DNA from: Bacteroidota bacterium
Lineage (GTDB): Bacteria > Bacteroidota > Bacteroidia > Chitinophagales > Saprospiraceae
Reading direction: 5' to 3'
Assembly (NCBI GenBank): GCA_017858735.1
Contig: JAFMBH010000001.1
Span: 156,276 to 220,275 of the forward strand
DNA length: 64,000 nucleotides
Part shown: one piece after another, positions 1 through 8,940 of the stretch
Numbering within the stretch: the stretch's first letter is position 1
Layout: every line of letters begins with the position of its first letter
The notes under the pieces: generated by a model
The model's input: the letters and a program-made list of their open reading frames with translations, nothing else
Told to the model about the DNA's origin: nothing
Database searches by the model: none
Position numbers and translations under genes: made by a program

Positions 1-8
1 ATTTCATA

Positions 9-857
9 CTATTTATAATATTTGACAGATACAAAAAATTTTAAATCCAGAAACCCTAAATCCGAGGCATCATTTTTAGATAACAAAAGTAAAATATCTA
101 AAGGGTATTTTCCTGGAGGAATTTTACCTATTACTTTTCCTGTTATTTTTTTATTAGACATCGGATTTGTTATTTCAATAACAGAATGTTCTGGTATTTT
201 GTTGGATAAAACATACGGATATTCTGTTTTTTCAAAGGGTGAATCAAATGTTTTGGCTGCTCCCGATACTGAAACTAATACAACTTTAGATTTATCGGAA
301 GTGAGTGAAAGAGTATCCTTATTCCTTTTAAGTTGCAATGTATTGTCTATAGAAGATTTAATATTAAGTTGAACAGGAAAATAACCTATTAACAATTTAG
401 AATCTGTCTCTACTATGTTATTTTTTATTAAATTAATTTTCTTAATTTCATTAGAATCTCTGGGGAAATAAATTCTAAATAGTCGATATACCGTATCTCC
501 TTTTTTAACTTTATAAAATAAAGGGATATAATTATTTTTTTCGGACGAGGTTAGCTGTACGGGACTCTTAACACTGTTGTACGATATAGGAATTTTAATT
601 ATTTTTTTTTCTCTCATTTGAGAAGCTGTCATACCATTTATCTCTCTGATTGCCGCAAAAGTCGTCCCATAATATGAAGCCACACTAATCAAATTATCTT
701 CTTTTTTTATTAGATGAGACAAGTAATACTTTCCCTCGTTATAACCAATAAAAACCGTATCCTTTATATTTCTTACAGGTAAAGATGATAGCTGACTTTT
801 TGCCTCAGTCAGAAAAAATAACGTAATAAATGATAAAAAAAGTAAATTATTATTCAA
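9..857 (-). CDS. Secreted LysM protein with C-terminal RlpA/DPBB-like domain
   Basis: This is probably an exported cell-wall-binding protein. From the chosen start there is a hydrophobic signal peptide (MNNNLLFLSFITLFF, then a cut near AKSQ). Two LysM-like units follow: one around YYLSHLIKKEDNLISVASYY and one around FYKVKKGDTVYRLFRIYFP. The C-terminal ~90 residues (HSVIEITNPMSNKKITGKV, then PPGKYPLDILLLLS) resemble the double-psi beta-barrel of RlpA-like proteins. The frame is open up to an ATG at 911, but that start lies inside kdsB and upstream of a TAccTTTG element (885-878, minus strand). A TTG at 857 gives a clean signal peptide downstream of that element, so I prefer it; TTG at 866 is also possible. 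The LysM call is fairly sure and the DPBB call moderate. The substrate is unknown. Confidence 0.75.
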   Translation of the reverse strand: MNNNLLFLSFITLFFLTEAKSQLSSLPVRNIKDTVFIGYNEGKYYLSHLIKKEDNLISVASYYGTTFAAIREINGMTASQMREKKIIKIPISYNSVKSPVQLTSSEKNNYIPLFYKVKKGDTVYRLFRIYFPRDSNEIKKINLIKNNIVETDSKLLIGYFPVQLNIKSSIDNTLQLKRNKDTLSLTSDKSKVVLVSVSGAAKTFDSPFEKTEYPYVLSNKIPEHSVIEITNPMSNKKITGKVIGKIPPGKYPLDILLLLSKNDASDLGFLDLKFFVSVKYYK

Positions 858-877
858 TTTTGACAAAATGAATGAAA

Positions 878-885
878 CAAAGGTA
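878..885 (-). promoter_or_regulatory. TAnnTTTG -7 element for the LysM gene
   Basis: The minus strand reads TACCTTTG, matching the Bacteroidota -7 consensus TAnnTTTG. No good -33 TTG was found at the usual distance. It overlaps the first bases upstream of the preferred kdsB start and argues that the LysM gene begins downstream of it, at 866 or 857. Confidence 0.4.
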
Positions 886-891
886 TTTCGA

Positions 892-1638
892 ATGAAAAAA
901 AATATTGTCATAATTCCTGCAAGATATAAATCAATTCGTTTCCCGGGAAAGCCTCTTGCAAAAATTTCTGATAAATCAATGATACAATATATTTACGATA
1001 GTATTAAAAATTATTCATTTATAGACAAAATAATTGTTGCCACAGACGACCTAAGAATAGTAAACCATTGTATTGAAATGGATATTCCTTATGCTTTAAC
1101 CAATGAAAATCATCAAAGTGGTACGGATAGGGTGGCAGAGGTGGCAAAAAATTATCCTGCCTCCTACAATATTATTAATTTGCAAGGCGATGAACCTTTT
1201 ATTAAAGGAACGGATATTAAAAAGTTGATAGAAACACTTGATGAAGCAACAGATGGAATAGCTACTTTAGCCTGTCATATAACAGATAAAGTCCAAAGAA
1301 TGAATCCTAATAGAGTGAAGGTGGTTTTTAACAAAAAAAGGGAAGCTATGTATTTCAGCAGGTTTGATATACCCTATCAAAAAGGTGATTTTTCGATCGC
1401 AAAAACCTACCAGCATATCGGAATTTACGGATTTAAAAATGAGGTACTACAAACGATATCTAAACTTCCTCCAGGAATGTACGAAAGAATTGAATCCTTA
1501 GAGCAACTGCGCTGGTTAGAGGAAGGTTTAACGGTTAATCTGGGATTTGTAGAAGAAGCGTTATTTAGTATAGATACGCCGGAAGATCTTATTGAAGCAA
1601 ATAAAAAGATAAACTTTAATAAAGATGAACAATTATAA
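892..1638 (+). CDS. kdsB: 3-deoxy-manno-octulosonate cytidylyltransferase (CMP-KDO synthetase)
   Basis: Activates KDO with CTP to give CMP-KDO for lipid A/LPS inner-core synthesis in the cytoplasm. The N-terminus MKKNIVIIPARYKSIRFPGK is the nucleotide-binding signature of the family. IINLQGDEPFI carries the metal-binding Asp region, and the ~248-residue length is normal. The frame also has an ATG at 868, but the family start pattern and the opposing promoter favour 892. The last 14 bases overlap the next gene, suggesting co-transcription with the small membrane protein. Its presence implies a KDO-containing outer membrane. Confidence 0.95.
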   Translation: MKKNIVIIPARYKSIRFPGKPLAKISDKSMIQYIYDSIKNYSFIDKIIVATDDLRIVNHCIEMDIPYALTNENHQSGTDRVAEVAKNYPASYNIINLQGDEPFIKGTDIKKLIETLDEATDGIATLACHITDKVQRMNPNRVKVVFNKKREAMYFSRFDIPYQKGDFSIAKTYQHIGIYGFKNEVLQTISKLPPGMYERIESLEQLRWLEEGLTVNLGFVEEALFSIDTPEDLIEANKKINFNKDEQL

Positions 1639-1840
1639 AAAATTAATGCTACCCGGGCTTAGCCTCGCACTAACAGGTATGGGATTGTCCATTTCCATTG
1701 AAGCCGGTTTTTGGAAATGGAACGGCACCTCAACCTGGGAGTGGATCCTCATGGGAACGGTTGGTCTTATTATTTTTAACACCGGTTTAAGCCTTTTTGG
1801 AGAAGCTGTAATTAGAGCTTCAAAAGAAAAGAAAAACTAA
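1625..1840 (+). CDS. Small two-helix membrane protein, unknown function
   Basis: A 71-residue protein with two predicted membrane segments (about residues 7-26 and 39-60) and a short basic tail ending ASKEKKN. It overlaps the end of kdsB by 14 bases in another frame, so translation is probably coupled. No family is recognised. It converges on cdd, with a 4-base overlap of the two ends (1837-1840). Confidence 0.7.
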   Translation: MNNYKKLMLPGLSLALTGMGLSISIEAGFWKWNGTSTWEWILMGTVGLIIFNTGLSLFGEAVIRASKEKKN

Positions 1841-2307
1841 GGTAGTGAATCAGCAGAAAAACTAAATGGCAAAATGGAGGCAATACTGTCTAATAGATAG
1901 TAACTACCTTCTTCGCCTTGAAAAATTATTTCAATAGGGCTCTTTTGCCTTGTCTCCATTTCAATAAGGACCTGCCGACATGCACCGCAAGGGCTGACGA
2001 GTGCATCTTTATTATCTGCAACCACAGCAATTATTTTTATTTTTTGAATGGCTCCTTCAAAAGATAATTTGGCAACAGCATTTCTTTCCGCACACATACA
2101 TAATGGATAAGAGGCATTTTCAATATTTGTACCTAATATCTTATGACCATTATCCAATAATAAGCAGGCACCCACTCTAAATCTTGAGTAGGGAGCATAA
2201 GAATTATGAAATGCGAGGCGGGCGGAGTCTAATAATTCTTTATATTTGTCCGGAACTTCATCAATACCCTGAAATCTTGTGAAGTGAATTTGTATGGTTT
2301 TTTCCAA
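1837..2307 (-). CDS. cdd: Cytidine deaminase
   Basis: Zinc-dependent deamination of (deoxy)cytidine to (deoxy)uridine in pyrimidine salvage. The active-site pieces are visible: CMCAERNAVAKL (zinc Cys and catalytic Glu) and SPCGACRQVL (two more zinc Cys). The substrate-binding NIENASYP segment is present. The length of 156 residues fits the homotetrameric class with a slightly extended N-terminus. It is divergent from the saccharopine dehydrogenase gene across a 32-base gap. Confidence 0.95.
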   Translation of the reverse strand: MEKTIQIHFTRFQGIDEVPDKYKELLDSARLAFHNSYAPYSRFRVGACLLLDNGHKILGTNIENASYPLCMCAERNAVAKLSFEGAIQKIKIIAVVADNKDALVSPCGACRQVLIEMETRQKSPIEIIFQGEEGSYYLLDSIASILPFSFSADSLP

Positions 2308-2339
2308 TTTTTTTTTCTCTTTACATAAAGATAATAAAA

Positions 2340-3677
2340 ATGCATAATATACTTATTATCGGTGCCGGACTTTCTTCAAGTGCACTCATTCATTACGTTC
2401 TGAAAAATGCGGAAATAAAAGGTTGGAATGTTACCGTAGCTGACGCAGACCCATTAAAAGCGGAAAAACTTATAGCTGGTCATGTAATGGCCAGAGCTGC
2501 CTGGCTCGATGTGATGAAAGTGAATGACCGTCGTGAACTGATAAGCAGAGCAGATGTTGTTGTTTCCCTCATTCCAGCCCATCTGCATTTAGAAGTGGCT
2601 CACGATTGTATAAAGTTGAAAAAGCACTTAATTACCGCTTCTTATGTTTCCCAGGAAATGTATAGACTAGGTGACGAAGCGCGCGATAGAGAACTTATCT
2701 TTATGGGCGAGATGGGTCTCGACCCTGGTATTGATCACATGTCTGCTATGCGGCTTATCGACGGAATCAAAGAAGATGGCGGACAAATTACCTCCTTTCG
2801 TTCCTATACAGGTGGTTTAATTTCTCCGGAAAGTGATGATAATCCATGGCATTACAAGTTTACCTGGAATCCAAGAAATGTAGTTCTTTCCGGTCAGGGT
2901 ACAGCTCAGTTTATCGAAAATAGTAAATTAAAATACGTTCCTTATCATAGATTGTTTCGCGAAAAGAAAATTGTAAATATCTTAAATGAAGGTCCCTTTG
3001 AGATGTATGCCAATAGAGATTCTCTCCTTTATATGGATGTTTACGGATTATCAAAAATTCCAAATATTATCAGAGGAACGCTTCGTGCCGTTGGTTTTTG
3101 TGAAGCCTGGGATGCATTAATTCAAATTGGTTTAACTGATGCTGATTTTCCAATACTGGATTCAGGCAACATAACTTATCACGAACTTTTAGATGCTTAT
3201 GTCGATCAGTACAATGGTGGTACTTTGCGCGAAAGAGTAGCACAACTATTAAATAAACCAGCTAATTCATTGGTTATGGATCAATTAGAATGGCTCGGAT
3301 TATTTAGAAAGATAAAAATTAAACATAATTTTGCCACCCCAGCTTTAATCCTGGAAAATCTGCTAAGAGAAAAATGGGCTTTACAACCTGAGGATAAAGA
3401 CATGATAATCATGCAACATGAGGTGGAATATAGAAAGGAGGGTAAAAAATTCTTGAAAATATCCAGTATGAAATTACTGGGGGAAGATAGTCAGGATACC
3501 GCCATGTCAAAAACAGTTGGTCTCCCGTTAGGAATATTTGTGAAATTGGTTTTGGAAGGTAAAATTTCAGCGAGAGGGGTACAAATCCCAGTGATGCGTG
3601 AAGTTTACGAACCTGTTTTAAGAGAGTTAGAGGAAGATTATTCTGTTGTATTTAATGAGAAGCTTATTGAGCTATAA
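2340..3677 (+). CDS. Saccharopine dehydrogenase (LYS9-like) family protein
   Basis: A 445-residue NAD(P)-dependent oxidoreductase. It has an N-terminal Rossmann motif (ILIIGAGLSSSALIHYV) and the Sacchrp_dh_C region with GEMGLDPGIDHMSAMRLID and SFRSYTGGL, as in glutamate-forming saccharopine dehydrogenases. These make or split saccharopine in lysine metabolism, but the direction and substrate cannot be told from sequence. Its last base is the first base of the flippase gene (shared base 3677). A second, diverged member of the same superfamily lies at 5001-6218. Confidence 0.85.
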   Translation: MHNILIIGAGLSSSALIHYVLKNAEIKGWNVTVADADPLKAEKLIAGHVMARAAWLDVMKVNDRRELISRADVVVSLIPAHLHLEVAHDCIKLKKHLITASYVSQEMYRLGDEARDRELIFMGEMGLDPGIDHMSAMRLIDGIKEDGGQITSFRSYTGGLISPESDDNPWHYKFTWNPRNVVLSGQGTAQFIENSKLKYVPYHRLFREKKIVNILNEGPFEMYANRDSLLYMDVYGLSKIPNIIRGTLRAVGFCEAWDALIQIGLTDADFPILDSGNITYHELLDAYVDQYNGGTLRERVAQLLNKPANSLVMDQLEWLGLFRKIKIKHNFATPALILENLLREKWALQPEDKDMIIMQHEVEYRKEGKKFLKISSMKLLGEDSQDTAMSKTVGLPLGIFVKLVLEGKISARGVQIPVMREVYEPVLRELEEDYSVVFNEKLIEL

Positions 3678-4960
3678 TGTTTACACCAATTCGTTTGCTT
3701 CAGTTCTTTCATCTTAGCAGACAAGTAAGTGTCCTCTTTTATGCCTTCTTACTTCCCTTTTTAAACTTTTCCAACGATGAAATTGGTTCTTTTGAGCTTT
3801 TACAAATACTAGCTTATTCGCTGAGTTTTTTCTGGATTTCAGGTCTTATTCAAGGCCTCATGCATATTTTTCCTACTTTACCTGCCCACAGTAAACAAAA
3901 AATGCTTTCCGCAGCTTTTTTGTTTTTCAGCTTGATTACCATTTTTTTTGTAGTTTTTGTTGGATTAAGCATTTATTTTAATTTCCCCGTTTCTCAAACT
4001 TTTTCAACTATTCCATTTGTATGGATCTTTTTACTTTATTTCTTATTTAATACACCAGCTCAATTACTCGAATATTCCTTATTCCTGGAAGAAAAGTATC
4101 AATGGCTTAAGATATTCTGCTTAGTTTCATTTCCCTTACAGATAATACTATTCTCTGTACCTTTATTTTGGTTTGATAACATTAGTTTAGGAATAACGGG
4201 ACTTACTTTATGGGCTTTTTTAAGGTTTTTAATTCTTATATTTCATTCCTTTTCTTTACCTATTCATTTCGACAAAAAAATTATATATACATGGATTACC
4301 TATTCATTACCCTTAATATTTTCAGCTTTAGTCGGCGGATTAGCATCAGTAATTAATGCATCATTAGTTCAGTATTACTATCATGGTAGTACAGCTATTT
4401 TTGCCGTTTATCGCTACGGAGCGAGAGAGTTACCCTTTGTTAATGGATTATTTGAAGGTCTTGGTTTGGGAATTATTCCCTCGCTGATTAAAAATATAGA
4501 AGATGGATTGTTTCAATTAAGAAAAAATACACTCCATCTATTGCATATTGTTTTTCCTATTACTATCCTGTTAATGTTTTTTGTGCATAGCTGGTTTCCT
4601 CTTTTGTTCTCTGAACAATTTTTGGATAGTATTCCTATTTTCAAAATATTCCTTTTTTTGGTTATTAGCAGGACCATTCCAACCAATACAGTGATCAATG
4701 CTTTAGGTCATTCCCAGATATTAGCCGTTATTGGTCTTTTGGAATTGGCTATTCATCTTATTGCAAGTTATTTTGGGTTACATTGGTTTGGTTTAATCGG
4801 CATAGCCTACGCCACATTTTTTGCCTATTCCTTCGAAAAAATAGCGGGACTCATTTATTTATGGTGGAAAAAGGGAATTCTTATAACTCAATTAATACCT
4901 TTTTATTGGTGGTTATTTTATTCAATCCTTTTAATAGTCAGTTATTTTATTATCGGGTAA
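3677..4960 (+). CDS. Wzx/MATE-like polysaccharide flippase family membrane protein
   Basis: A 427-residue, almost wholly hydrophobic protein with about 12 predicted membrane helices. It looks like the oligosaccharide flippase (MOP) superfamily, which moves lipid-linked sugars across the inner membrane. There is no catalytic motif to test, so the call rests on overall pattern and length. It starts on the last base of the upstream saccharopine dehydrogenase gene, indicating coupling. No glycosyltransferase lies nearby, so its cargo is unknown. Confidence 0.65.
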   Translation: MFTPIRLLQFFHLSRQVSVLFYAFLLPFLNFSNDEIGSFELLQILAYSLSFFWISGLIQGLMHIFPTLPAHSKQKMLSAAFLFFSLITIFFVVFVGLSIYFNFPVSQTFSTIPFVWIFLLYFLFNTPAQLLEYSLFLEEKYQWLKIFCLVSFPLQIILFSVPLFWFDNISLGITGLTLWAFLRFLILIFHSFSLPIHFDKKIIYTWITYSLPLIFSALVGGLASVINASLVQYYYHGSTAIFAVYRYGARELPFVNGLFEGLGLGIIPSLIKNIEDGLFQLRKNTLHLLHIVFPITILLMFFVHSWFPLLFSEQFLDSIPIFKIFLFLVISRTIPTNTVINALGHSQILAVIGLLELAIHLIASYFGLHWFGLIGIAYATFFAYSFEKIAGLIYLWWKKGILITQLIPFYWWLFYSILLIVSYFIIG

Positions 4961-4965
4961 TGCTG

Positions 4966-4973
4966 TATATTTG
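4966..4973 (+). promoter_or_regulatory. TAnnTTTG -7 element before the carboxynorspermidine synthase gene
   Basis: TATATTTG lies 27 bases before the ATG at 5001 and matches the phylum's -7 consensus. No clear -33 TTG was found. It could give the polyamine genes their own promoter, separate from the flippase. Confidence 0.4.
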
Positions 4974-5000
4974 GCCACATTTTAAAATAAAAATATTGTT

Positions 5001-6218
5001 ATGTCAAGGATAATGATTATTGGAGCAGGTGGAGTTGGAAGGGTGGTTGCCTTTAAATGTGCTCAGGACCCAGCGGTTTTTTCTGAAATTTTACTAGCCA
5101 GTAGAACCGTTTCTAAGTGTGACCGTATCGCCGACGATATTAAATTACAACTTGGATATAATTCGATGTCAACAGCAAAGGTCGATGCTGATAATGTTCC
5201 GGAATTGGTTAAACTGATAAATCTTTTTAAACCTAAAATGATTATCAATGTAGCATTACCTTATCAAGATTTAACCATCATGGAGGCTTGTTTACAAACT
5301 GGCGTTCATTATCTTGACACTGCGAATTATGAACCTAAAGATGAAGCTAAATTTGAGTATAGCTGGCAATGGGCCTACAGAGAGCGGTTTAAACAGGCTA
5401 ATTTAACAGCCATATTAGGATGCGGTTTTGACCCTGGCGTTACCGGTGTGTTTTCAGCTTATGCAGCAAAACATTATTTCGATGAAATGATCTATCTAGA
5501 TATCATTGACGCCAATGCTGGAAGTCATGGTAAAGCTTTTGCAACAAATTTTAATCCTGAAATTAATATTCGGGAAGTAACACAAAAGGGTAAATATTGG
5601 GAAAATGGTGATTGGGTTATAACAGAACCCCATGAGATTAAAATGGATATTGATTATCCTAATATTGGTCCAAAATCTTCTTATCTCATTTATCACGAGG
5701 AACTTGAATCCTTAGTTCAAAATTTTCCATCGTTAAAAAGAGCTAGATTTTGGATGACCTTCAGCGAGGAATATCTGACCCATTTACGGGTCATTCAAAA
5801 CATTGGAATGGCTAATATTGAACCTGTTATGTTTCAAGGTAGAGAAATCATTCCTTTGGAGTTTCTAAAAGCTGTTTTGCCTGATCCTGGTGAGCTGGGT
5901 GAAAATTATACAGGTCAAACAAGTATTGGGGTTAGAATAAGAGGTAAAAAAGACGGTAAGTGGGTAAATTATTATATCTGGAATAATTGCCAACACGCCG
6001 ATGCTTATAAAGAAACAGGCACCCAGGGCGTTTCCTATACCACAGGGGTTCCTGCAATGGTTGGAGCAAAAATGTTCTTAACAGGTCAATGGTCGAAACC
6101 AGGTGTTTTTAATGTCGAAGAATTTAATCCTGATCCGTTCCTGGAGGCATTAGGCATCGCTGGTTTACCATGGCATGAACAGGTGAATGGAAATCTTCAG
6201 TTCGATTATCCAGCATAG
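5001..6218 (+). CDS. Carboxynorspermidine dehydrogenase (saccharopine dehydrogenase family)
   Basis: Condenses aspartate semialdehyde with a diamine (putrescine or diaminopropane) and reduces the adduct to carboxy(nor)spermidine, the first step of the alternative spermidine route. The N-terminus MSRIMIIGAGGVGRVVAFKC is the NAD(P) Rossmann motif. NVALPYQDLTIMEACLQTG and GCGFDPGVTGVFSAYA are typical of this branch, and 405 residues is the usual length. It is followed by nspC 36 bases later, which strongly supports the specific assignment over a generic saccharopine dehydrogenase. Confidence 0.9.
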   Translation: MSRIMIIGAGGVGRVVAFKCAQDPAVFSEILLASRTVSKCDRIADDIKLQLGYNSMSTAKVDADNVPELVKLINLFKPKMIINVALPYQDLTIMEACLQTGVHYLDTANYEPKDEAKFEYSWQWAYRERFKQANLTAILGCGFDPGVTGVFSAYAAKHYFDEMIYLDIIDANAGSHGKAFATNFNPEINIREVTQKGKYWENGDWVITEPHEIKMDIDYPNIGPKSSYLIYHEELESLVQNFPSLKRARFWMTFSEEYLTHLRVIQNIGMANIEPVMFQGREIIPLEFLKAVLPDPGELGENYTGQTSIGVRIRGKKDGKWVNYYIWNNCQHADAYKETGTQGVSYTTGVPAMVGAKMFLTGQWSKPGVFNVEEFNPDPFLEALGIAGLPWHEQVNGNLQFDYPA

Positions 6219-6254
6219 TTTGTCGATTTTGTTAATGCTTAATACCCACATGCT

Positions 6255-7409
6255 ATGAACCTTTCAGATTATAATCAAATTCCTTCTCCCGCTTTTGTTT
6301 TGGATCTAAAAAGGTTCACACGCAACCTTGATTTGCTGAGGGAAATTCAAGAAAAAGCGGATATTAACATTATTTTAGCCCTAAAAGGTTTTTCACTTTG
6401 GCATGTTTTTCCCTTTATCAAAAAATATCTAGCCGGTGCAACAGCCAGTTCTTTTCATGAAGCATTATTGATATTTAATGAAATGGGGACCAAAGCTCAT
6501 ACTTATTCCCCAGCTTATATTCCCGCCGATTTTGATAAAGTTGTTCAACACAGCAGTCATATTACATTCAACTCTTGTGCTGAGTATATAAGATACCTTC
6601 CATTTATTTCCTCTGAAAATCCTTTGTTTTCTCCCGGAATAAGAGTTAATCCTGGATATTCTCCCGTGGATGTTGCCTTGTATAATCCCGCTGCTGAAGG
6701 CTCAAGGTTAGGTGTTACCGTCGATAGAATAAATGAGTTAAAGCAATTACCTAATTTGGAAGGTTTACATATTCATACATTATGTGAATCAGATTCTTAT
6801 CATCTGGAGAAATTAATTGACGCGGTAATACTTAATTTTGGGGAATTATTACCTAAGTTAAAATGGATAAATTTTGGCGGTGGACACCTCATGACTAAAT
6901 CTGATTATGATGTACCCCATCTCATCTCAGTGCTTCAAACGTTCAAAGTAAAATACCCAAATTTAAGTGTTATTCTTGAACCTGGCAGTGCCGTAGTTTG
7001 GGAAACAGGGGAGTTGGTTTCAACGGTTTTAGATATTGTAGATAATAACGGTATTAAAACAGCCATATTGGATGTATCTTTTACCGCCCACATGCCTGAT
7101 ACCTTAGAAATGCCTTACAGGCCAAATATTTTAAACGCATCCAGGGAAATAAATTCAGATTTTCAAAATGCCTACAGACTGGGTGGTGTGAGTTGCCTGG
7201 CTGGTGATTTCCTAGAAGAATACTTTTTTTCATCCCCTTTACAGGTTGGTCAAAAGTTAATTTTTCTGGACATGATGCATTACACGATGGTTAAAACAAC
7301 GATGTTCAATGGTGTTGGTCATCCGGAAATAGGATGTTGGTCTGAAGATGATGGCTATAAACAATGGAAAAAATTTGAATATTCAGATTTCAAAAATAGA
7401 TTAGGTTAG
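6255..7409 (+). CDS. nspC: Carboxynorspermidine decarboxylase
   Basis: A PLP-dependent alanine-racemase-fold decarboxylase that converts carboxy(nor)spermidine to (nor)spermidine. The Schiff-base lysine lies in IILALKGFSLW. LHIHTLCESDSY and NFGGGHLMTKSDYD are the conserved PLP-phosphate and substrate loops, and EPGSAVVW is the later PLP-binding motif. The length of 384 residues is normal. It pairs with the upstream dehydrogenase. Its stop codon TAG overlaps the GTG at 7409 that opens the prmC frame. Confidence 0.92.
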   Translation: MNLSDYNQIPSPAFVLDLKRFTRNLDLLREIQEKADINIILALKGFSLWHVFPFIKKYLAGATASSFHEALLIFNEMGTKAHTYSPAYIPADFDKVVQHSSHITFNSCAEYIRYLPFISSENPLFSPGIRVNPGYSPVDVALYNPAAEGSRLGVTVDRINELKQLPNLEGLHIHTLCESDSYHLEKLIDAVILNFGELLPKLKWINFGGGHLMTKSDYDVPHLISVLQTFKVKYPNLSVILEPGSAVVWETGELVSTVLDIVDNNGIKTAILDVSFTAHMPDTLEMPYRPNILNASREINSDFQNAYRLGGVSCLAGDFLEEYFFSSPLQVGQKLIFLDMMHYTMVKTTMFNGVGHPEIGCWSEDDGYKQWKKFEYSDFKNRLG

Positions 7410-7414
7410 TGTTT

Positions 7415-8254
7415 ATGAAGAATGGTGAAGATTTGTTTCAACACATCTTGGTTAACCTGAATGATGATTTTGATGCTTATGAAAAAAGAGCCATAGCTAA
7501 GTCCATACTATATGATATTGCCCATTTTAAAATGCCATGGATCGCTGAGACAAATTTATCCGAAGAATTAGTTTTTAATATAAATCATTCAATTAGTAGA
7601 ATAAATGCGGGTGAACCAACACAATATGTCTGTGGCGTTGCTCCTTTTAGAAATTATTTGCTAAAAGTAGATAAAAATGTGCTTATCCCCAGACCAGAAA
7701 CGGAAGAGTTGGTTTCTCTGGTTTTAGCTAATTTAACTGTATTACCGGCTGGGAAGGGTATTGATATTGGTACTGGTTCCGGAGCTATCGCACTGTCTAT
7801 TGCACTGGAAAGCAAACGGGAAATGAATGCATTGGACATTAGTCAGGAAGCATTAAAAATTGCTGCGTCGAATATTGATAAATATTCAGCCAGTGTCAAT
7901 TTAATTCATAGTGATATTTTAAATTCTCCTTTATCAGAAAATTACTCATTCATCGTAAGCAATCCTCCATATATTCCAATAATGGATAAAAAAGACATGT
8001 TGGATTCCGTGTTAAACTATGAACCTAAAGAGGCATTGTTTGTACCCGATGATTCTCCTCTTTTATTTTATGAAAGAATAGTAGAACTTTCCACAAAATC
8101 TATAATACCAAAGGGAGGTTTGTTCTTTGAATGTCACCATGAATTTATTACAGGCGTCGCTAATCTCTTAAGAGCAAATGGATTCGAAAATGTGCAAATA
8201 CTGAGCGATTTAAGTGGCAAACAAAGAATGGTGCAGGGATTTATGCCCGAATAG
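7415..8254 (+). CDS. prmC: Release factor glutamine N5-methyltransferase
   Basis: Methylates the GGQ glutamine of peptide chain release factors using SAM. The PRPETEELV linker, the SAM site GIDIGTGSGAIALSIA and the catalytic SNPPYIP motif are all present, as expected for PrmC/HemK. The frame opens with a GTG at 7409, but the ATG at 7415 (MKNGEDLF) is the more likely start. It follows nspC directly, so it is probably in the same operon, and converges on mqnB with a 2-base gap. Confidence 0.93.
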   Translation: MKNGEDLFQHILVNLNDDFDAYEKRAIAKSILYDIAHFKMPWIAETNLSEELVFNINHSISRINAGEPTQYVCGVAPFRNYLLKVDKNVLIPRPETEELVSLVLANLTVLPAGKGIDIGTGSGAIALSIALESKREMNALDISQEALKIAASNIDKYSASVNLIHSDILNSPLSENYSFIVSNPPYIPIMDKKDMLDSVLNYEPKEALFVPDDSPLLFYERIVELSTKSIIPKGGLFFECHHEFITGVANLLRANGFENVQILSDLSGKQRMVQGFMPE

Positions 8255-8256
8255 CT

Positions 8257-8940
8257 CTACATCTCCTTCATAATATCAAATAATTCTGCTAAGGTGTTAT
8301 TCAAAGATTCAATGGCATCTATCATTTTCCAATTTTCTTTATTCCTGTTCTCCACATAATTTGAAATACTCCTTATGGACATGAATGGAATCTTTTCTTT
8401 TAGACATACATAAAAAAATGATGCACCTTCCATGTTTTCAATCTCAACCTCAGGGTATTTTATAATTATTTTATCCGCATTACTTTGAGTACCTGTCACT
8501 GTATTCAATGTAATTCCGTGGGCCAGAGGAAGAAATTTAGTCAACGAAGCTTCCGGATTTATCAAAACGCCATCTTGAAAAGGAAATGAATTCTTATCTA
8601 TAAGGGGTGTTTCAAAAATAGAAGTAAAACTACCATTCTTTTCCTCCATACCTATATCTCCAAATCTTTCTGTGGCCATATAATAAACCTTTCCCAATGA
8701 CTTATTCTTTTGATATGCCCCACCAATGCCCGCTTGAATGATTAATGAATAAGAAAATTGGTTTAATCTATTTTTTAATTCATACAAAGTATTAAAAGCA
8801 CCTACGCCTGTGACGAGAAGATGAATTTCATGGTTTCCTGATTTCCATGTTCCCTCTTCGCATTTATGCCAGTATTTATCTAAATAGTCTATGGTTTGGT
8901 TAACTTCTAAATAGGTTGCACTCGTTAATAATAGGTTCAT
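8257..8940 (-). CDS. mqnB: Futalosine hydrolase
   Basis: Removes the base from futalosine to give dehypoxanthine futalosine in the alternative menaquinone pathway. It is a PNP/UDP-phosphorylase-fold nucleosidase: LVTGVGAFNTLYEL, LIIQAGIGGAY and IENMEGASFFYVC (conserved Glu-Met-Glu region) match the MqnB family, and 227 residues is typical. Its start overlaps the stop of the upstream outer-membrane protein by 4 bases. No other mqn gene lies in the window. Confidence 0.88.
   Translation of the reverse strand: MNLLLTSATYLEVNQTIDYLDKYWHKCEEGTWKSGNHEIHLLVTGVGAFNTLYELKNRLNQFSYSLIIQAGIGGAYQKNKSLGKVYYMATERFGDIGMEEKNGSFTSIFETPLIDKNSFPFQDGVLINPEASLTKFLPLAHGITLNTVTGTQSNADKIIIKYPEVEIENMEGASFFYVCLKEKIPFMSIRSISNYVENRNKENWKMIDAIESLNNTLAELFDIMKEM

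Noticed and set aside
4783..5013. 76-residue plus-strand frame bridging the flippase end and the next gene
   Set aside because: It overlaps two well-supported genes in another frame and looks non-coding in composition.
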